Source: an uncultured Succinatimonas sp. (GTDB taxonomy: Bacteria > Pseudomonadota > Gammaproteobacteria > Enterobacterales > Succinivibrionaceae). Taken from it: a DNA stretch of 17,732 nucleotides. Each line of letters begins with the position of its first letter. Within the stretch, counting starts at the first letter, position 1. This document shows, piece after piece, positions 15,843-17,732 of this stretch. The stretch lies in assembly GCF_905203285.1 (NCBI RefSeq), contig NZ_CAJKVK010000040.1, positions 1 through 17,732 of the forward strand, read 5' to 3'. The position numbers were made by a program, and so were the translations under genes. A model generated the notes under the pieces. That model was not told where the DNA came from, searched no databases, and saw only the letters and a program-made list of their open reading frames with translations.

Positions 15843-16211
15843 TTACTCTCCGTTTATGACTTTGTCATATATGGCTTTTAAATTAAGTACGGAGTTTTCA
15901 ATATCCATAGCCGAAATGTCAGAAGACAATTTTGTCAAAAGCATTATTCTATCTTTGGCAAATCCTACTGAAAATTCAATAGAATGACGATTAAAAACTG
16001 AGCATTCACTTAAAAACATCATCAAAGTATGCTTATCATAAGAAGCTACCGGAAAAGATAAAGACATTATCAAAAACTCTTCTTCACCTTTAGATGACTC
16101 CAAGCAATAATCCAAACCATTCCATCTAAAGCTCAAAGGATTTTCTTTTGAAAAAGAAGAAAAGCTTACTCCCCAACGGCTTTCCAGTTCGTTTATTTCT
16201 CTATCAATCAT
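15843..16211 (-). CDS. sycN: SycN-like chaperone of the gatekeeper SctW
   Basis: 122 residues (SycN 123). A class I, CesT-like chaperone by layout: N-terminal helix (about 1-13), strands at about 28-36 and 45-56 (EEEFLIMSLSFPVASY), a central helix (HTLMMFLSECSVFNRHSIEF), a beta strand (RIMLLTKLSSDI) and a C-terminal helix (MDIENSVLNLKAIYDKVIN). In Yersinia SycN acts as a heterodimer with YscB on YopN; the gene directly follows sctW here and a YscB-like gene lies downstream (10341-10784). It starts within the sctW stop (TGATG), with GGAGG upstream. No tyeA gene lies between it and sctW, unlike Yersinia. Confidence 0.82.
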   Translation of the reverse strand: MIDREINELESRWGVSFSSFSKENPLSFRWNGLDYCLESSKGEEEFLIMSLSFPVASYDKHTLMMFLSECSVFNRHSIEFSVGFAKDRIMLLTKLSSDISAMDIENSVLNLKAIYDKVINGE

Positions 16212-17329
16212 CAGTTGCCTCCCTGCTCAAGCCACTCGTCTTCTTTTTCAATTAACTTATCGACAAGGTTTTGGACGGCATCAATCACATGAGCCCTGTT
16301 TTCGACTCCGAAAAAGACCTCAGAGCCTAACTCTCGAGCCTTGTTAAGCAAATCCTGAGCCATCAGGACTTCAGTTTCAGGATCTTGCTTAGAAACTTCC
16401 GTATAAAGAGATCTGACTTGGGATGTCTGTATGAATTTCTGCTCAGAAAGCTTAAGCATGCGTTCAAGCAGAGAAAAACCGTTTAAATTACTTGAATCGA
16501 GATGATAAATCTTGTCAAAACGCTCAACAAAACCGTTTAAGATAACTGAAGCTCCGTTTATAGATCTTGCAAGAGATAAAGATGTACCGACACTCTCAAG
16601 CAAAACTTGTTCCTGAGACTGATTGACTGAAGCCAAATCAGCAGATAAAGCCTCAAACATAAAATCTATTCCGGCATCAACTTTATCTGCACCAAATTTT
16701 TTCTCAATATAATGAAGCATCTCTACCGGAGTTTTACAGTCATGACTTAGCTCACTGTATGAAAGACATAAATCAAAAGAAGAAGATAAATCATTATGTC
16801 CTGCAACACTTATAGTATTAATGCAGGCATCAATTTCACTTTTTTCATCAGTATAAAGAGCCTGTGCCAGATCTTTGATTTTCTCCGCAAATGACGGATC
16901 TTTCTCATTATCGGCATACTGCAGTAAAAAAAAGTAATTAGAAGCCGGATGACCGCCTTGTTCTTTTAGGCGGTTTAACATGCTCTCACGATTTTCCTTG
17001 CCGGCTCTTAAATCTTCTAATAATTTACTTTTCTGATTGCGATCATCATTGTCCGTCTGCAATTCAAAAGCCTGCTTCATTTTCTCAATTTTTTCTTCTA
17101 AATTGAGAGCAGCCTGCTTTTGTTTGCGATCCTTTAATTTAGTTTGCTTTGAATTATCGCGAGCAAAGGTAAGCTCTTCTGCGCTGTCGGCAAGAGACGC
17201 TTCGGGACTTTCGGCAACTTGAACGGCAGCTCCCGAAAGTTCTCCTACATTACTTTTTGCAGCATGGGCAGAAGATATTCCTTCCTGCACTAAACTTGCC
17301 GCATTGTTTATACCTCTAACGTCATTCAT
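16211..17329 (-). CDS. sctW: Gatekeeper SctW with fused TyeA-like C-terminal domain (YopN-TyeA)
   Basis: 372 residues, close to YopN plus TyeA together (293 + 92). SctW holds back effectors until contact, so that translocators go first. Seen: a Ser/Ala-rich secretion region (about 1-45); the family motif AEELTFARDNSKQTKLKDRK (about 50-69); coiled-coil-like helix about 70-115; the gatekeeper helical region (about 120-275), with KEQGGHPASNYFFLLQYAD at its start; and a C-terminal portion (about 282-370) resembling TyeA, with VENRAHVIDAVQNLVDKLIE and KEDEWLEQ matching the TyeA ending in charge and spacing. A separate tyeA gene is absent. The ATG at 17327-17329 has only a weak Shine-Dalgarno; the 36-base gap upstream is the largest between structural genes. 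Confidence 0.93.
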   Translation of the reverse strand: MNDVRGINNAASLVQEGISSAHAAKSNVGELSGAAVQVAESPEASLADSAEELTFARDNSKQTKLKDRKQKQAALNLEEKIEKMKQAFELQTDNDDRNQKSKLLEDLRAGKENRESMLNRLKEQGGHPASNYFFLLQYADNEKDPSFAEKIKDLAQALYTDEKSEIDACINTISVAGHNDLSSSFDLCLSYSELSHDCKTPVEMLHYIEKKFGADKVDAGIDFMFEALSADLASVNQSQEQVLLESVGTSLSLARSINGASVILNGFVERFDKIYHLDSSNLNGFSLLERMLKLSEQKFIQTSQVRSLYTEVSKQDPETEVLMAQDLLNKARELGSEVFFGVENRAHVIDAVQNLVDKLIEKEDEWLEQGGN

Positions 17330-17365
17330 AGCAAACCAAATCTTCTAAAGTTAAGTAAAAAACAA

Positions 17366-17656
17366 TCAGACCAAGTTATGAGAACCGCGGCGGCTGCTTA
17401 ATGATACTTTGGGCTTGTCTTCAATTCCCAATTTATTCTTAAAAGCAAAAACGCGTTCATTTACAGATTTTTGAGTCTCACTCTTAATTTGAGTAAGCAA
17501 TTCTTCTGCTTTGGCCTTATCGTCAGCAGTAATATCAAGGGTCGGAGCCATAGTTTCAATCTGCTTGCGGGTGGCCTCATTTATGGCATCCAATTCTTTT
17601 ATTTCTTTTTCAACATCTTTTAAAAATGCATCAATCTGCTCATTAGTAATAGCCAT
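17366..17656 (-). CDS. Small helical protein, possibly LcrG-like
   Basis: 96 residues; LcrG is 95. Entirely helical by pattern: a charged helix pair (about 4-35 and 42-73), then a basic tail ending in KPKVSLSSRRGSHNLV. Two features recall LcrG/PcrG as I remember them: the segment AEELLTQIKSE, compared with the AERELLDEIKRQ of LcrG, and a C-terminal basic 'KP...RG..' ending. LcrG caps secretion from the cytosolic side and binds the tip protein LcrV. Here the gene lies upstream of sctW rather than next to lcrV-lcrH, which weakens the call. Alternatives are a small chaperone or an unrelated regulator. GAGGA lies 7 bases upstream of the ATG, and the gene starts 1 base after the preceding stop. 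Confidence 0.4.
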   Translation of the reverse strand: MAITNEQIDAFLKDVEKEIKELDAINEATRKQIETMAPTLDITADDKAKAEELLTQIKSETQKSVNERVFAFKNKLGIEDKPKVSLSSRRGSHNLV

Positions 17657-17657
17657 T

Positions 17658-17732
17658 TTATTGTCCTCTTGCTAAAGATTTCAAAGTCTCATTTGCAGTG
17701 GAAATTGCTGAACTTGCACCCTGCATATAAGA
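17658..17732 (-). CDS. C-terminal 24 codons of an upstream T3SS gene (unidentified)
   Basis: Only the end is inside the window: SYMQGASSAISTANETLKSL followed by ARGQ and TAA at 17658-17660. It is an amphipathic helix rich in Ser/Ala/Thr, as found at the C-termini of self-assembling secreted T3SS proteins (inner rod SctI, needle or tip proteins). The ISTANETL element recalls the end of YscI (MSQNVETL). This would fit because sctI is missing from its usual site upstream of sctJ. The fragment is too short to decide. The spacing to the next gene (1 base) shows that the operon extends beyond the window. Confidence 0.6.
   Translation of the reverse strand, partial: SYMQGASSAISTANETLKSLARGQ

Noticed and set aside
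1..17732. tRNA, rRNA, CRISPR arrays, insertion sequences or phage genes
   Set aside because: None seen; the window is tightly packed T3SS coding sequence on one strand.

Overview
The window is an almost gap-free block of a Ysc-family (injectisome) type III secretion system (T3SS). Every supported gene lies on the minus strand, so transcription runs from base 17732 towards base 1. The DNA is AT-rich, and gene order and protein motifs point to a host-associated proteobacterium. A low-GC gammaproteobacterium with a Yersinia/Aeromonas/Pseudomonas-type system fits best, for example a gut anaerobe of the Succinivibrionaceae type. That organism guess is inference only; nothing in the window is a phylogenetic marker.

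Layout in transcription order. (1) 17732-15123: the end of an unidentified CDS, a small LcrG-like protein, the gatekeeper SctW (YopN with TyeA apparently fused), a SycN-like chaperone, SctX and its chaperone SctY. (2) 15126-10799: the export gate SctV, the translocator chaperone LcrH/SycD, and the two pore proteins SctE (YopB-like) and SctB (YopD-like). (3) 10784-2878: a YscB-like chaperone, secretin SctC, SctD, YscE, needle SctF, YscG, lipoprotein SctJ, SctK, SctL and ATPase SctN. (4) 2877-2772: the only sizeable non-coding gap, with a 12-bp inverted repeat, one arm of which covers the Shine-Dalgarno and start codon of the next gene. (5) 2771-1: a class I (CesT-like) chaperone followed by a large unrecognised protein, probably its effector substrate. 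This reading frame is cut by one TAA at 1127-1129 but stays open in the same frame for at least 375 more codons, to the window edge.

How the genes work together. SctJ and SctD form the inner-membrane rings and SctC the outer-membrane ring. SctV is the export gate, and SctN/SctL/SctK are parts of the cytosolic sorting platform and motor. SctF is the needle, kept soluble by YscE/YscG. SctW with its SycN/YscB chaperones and SctX/SctY set the order of secretion, and SctE/SctB (with LcrH) form the host-membrane pore. The order is collinear with the popN-to-pscL region of Pseudomonas aeruginosa as I recall it. Here, however, it is one continuous run without the exs regulatory genes, pcrV, pscH or pscI. 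The sctO-P-Q-R-S-T-U genes that normally follow sctN are also absent and must lie elsewhere if the system works.
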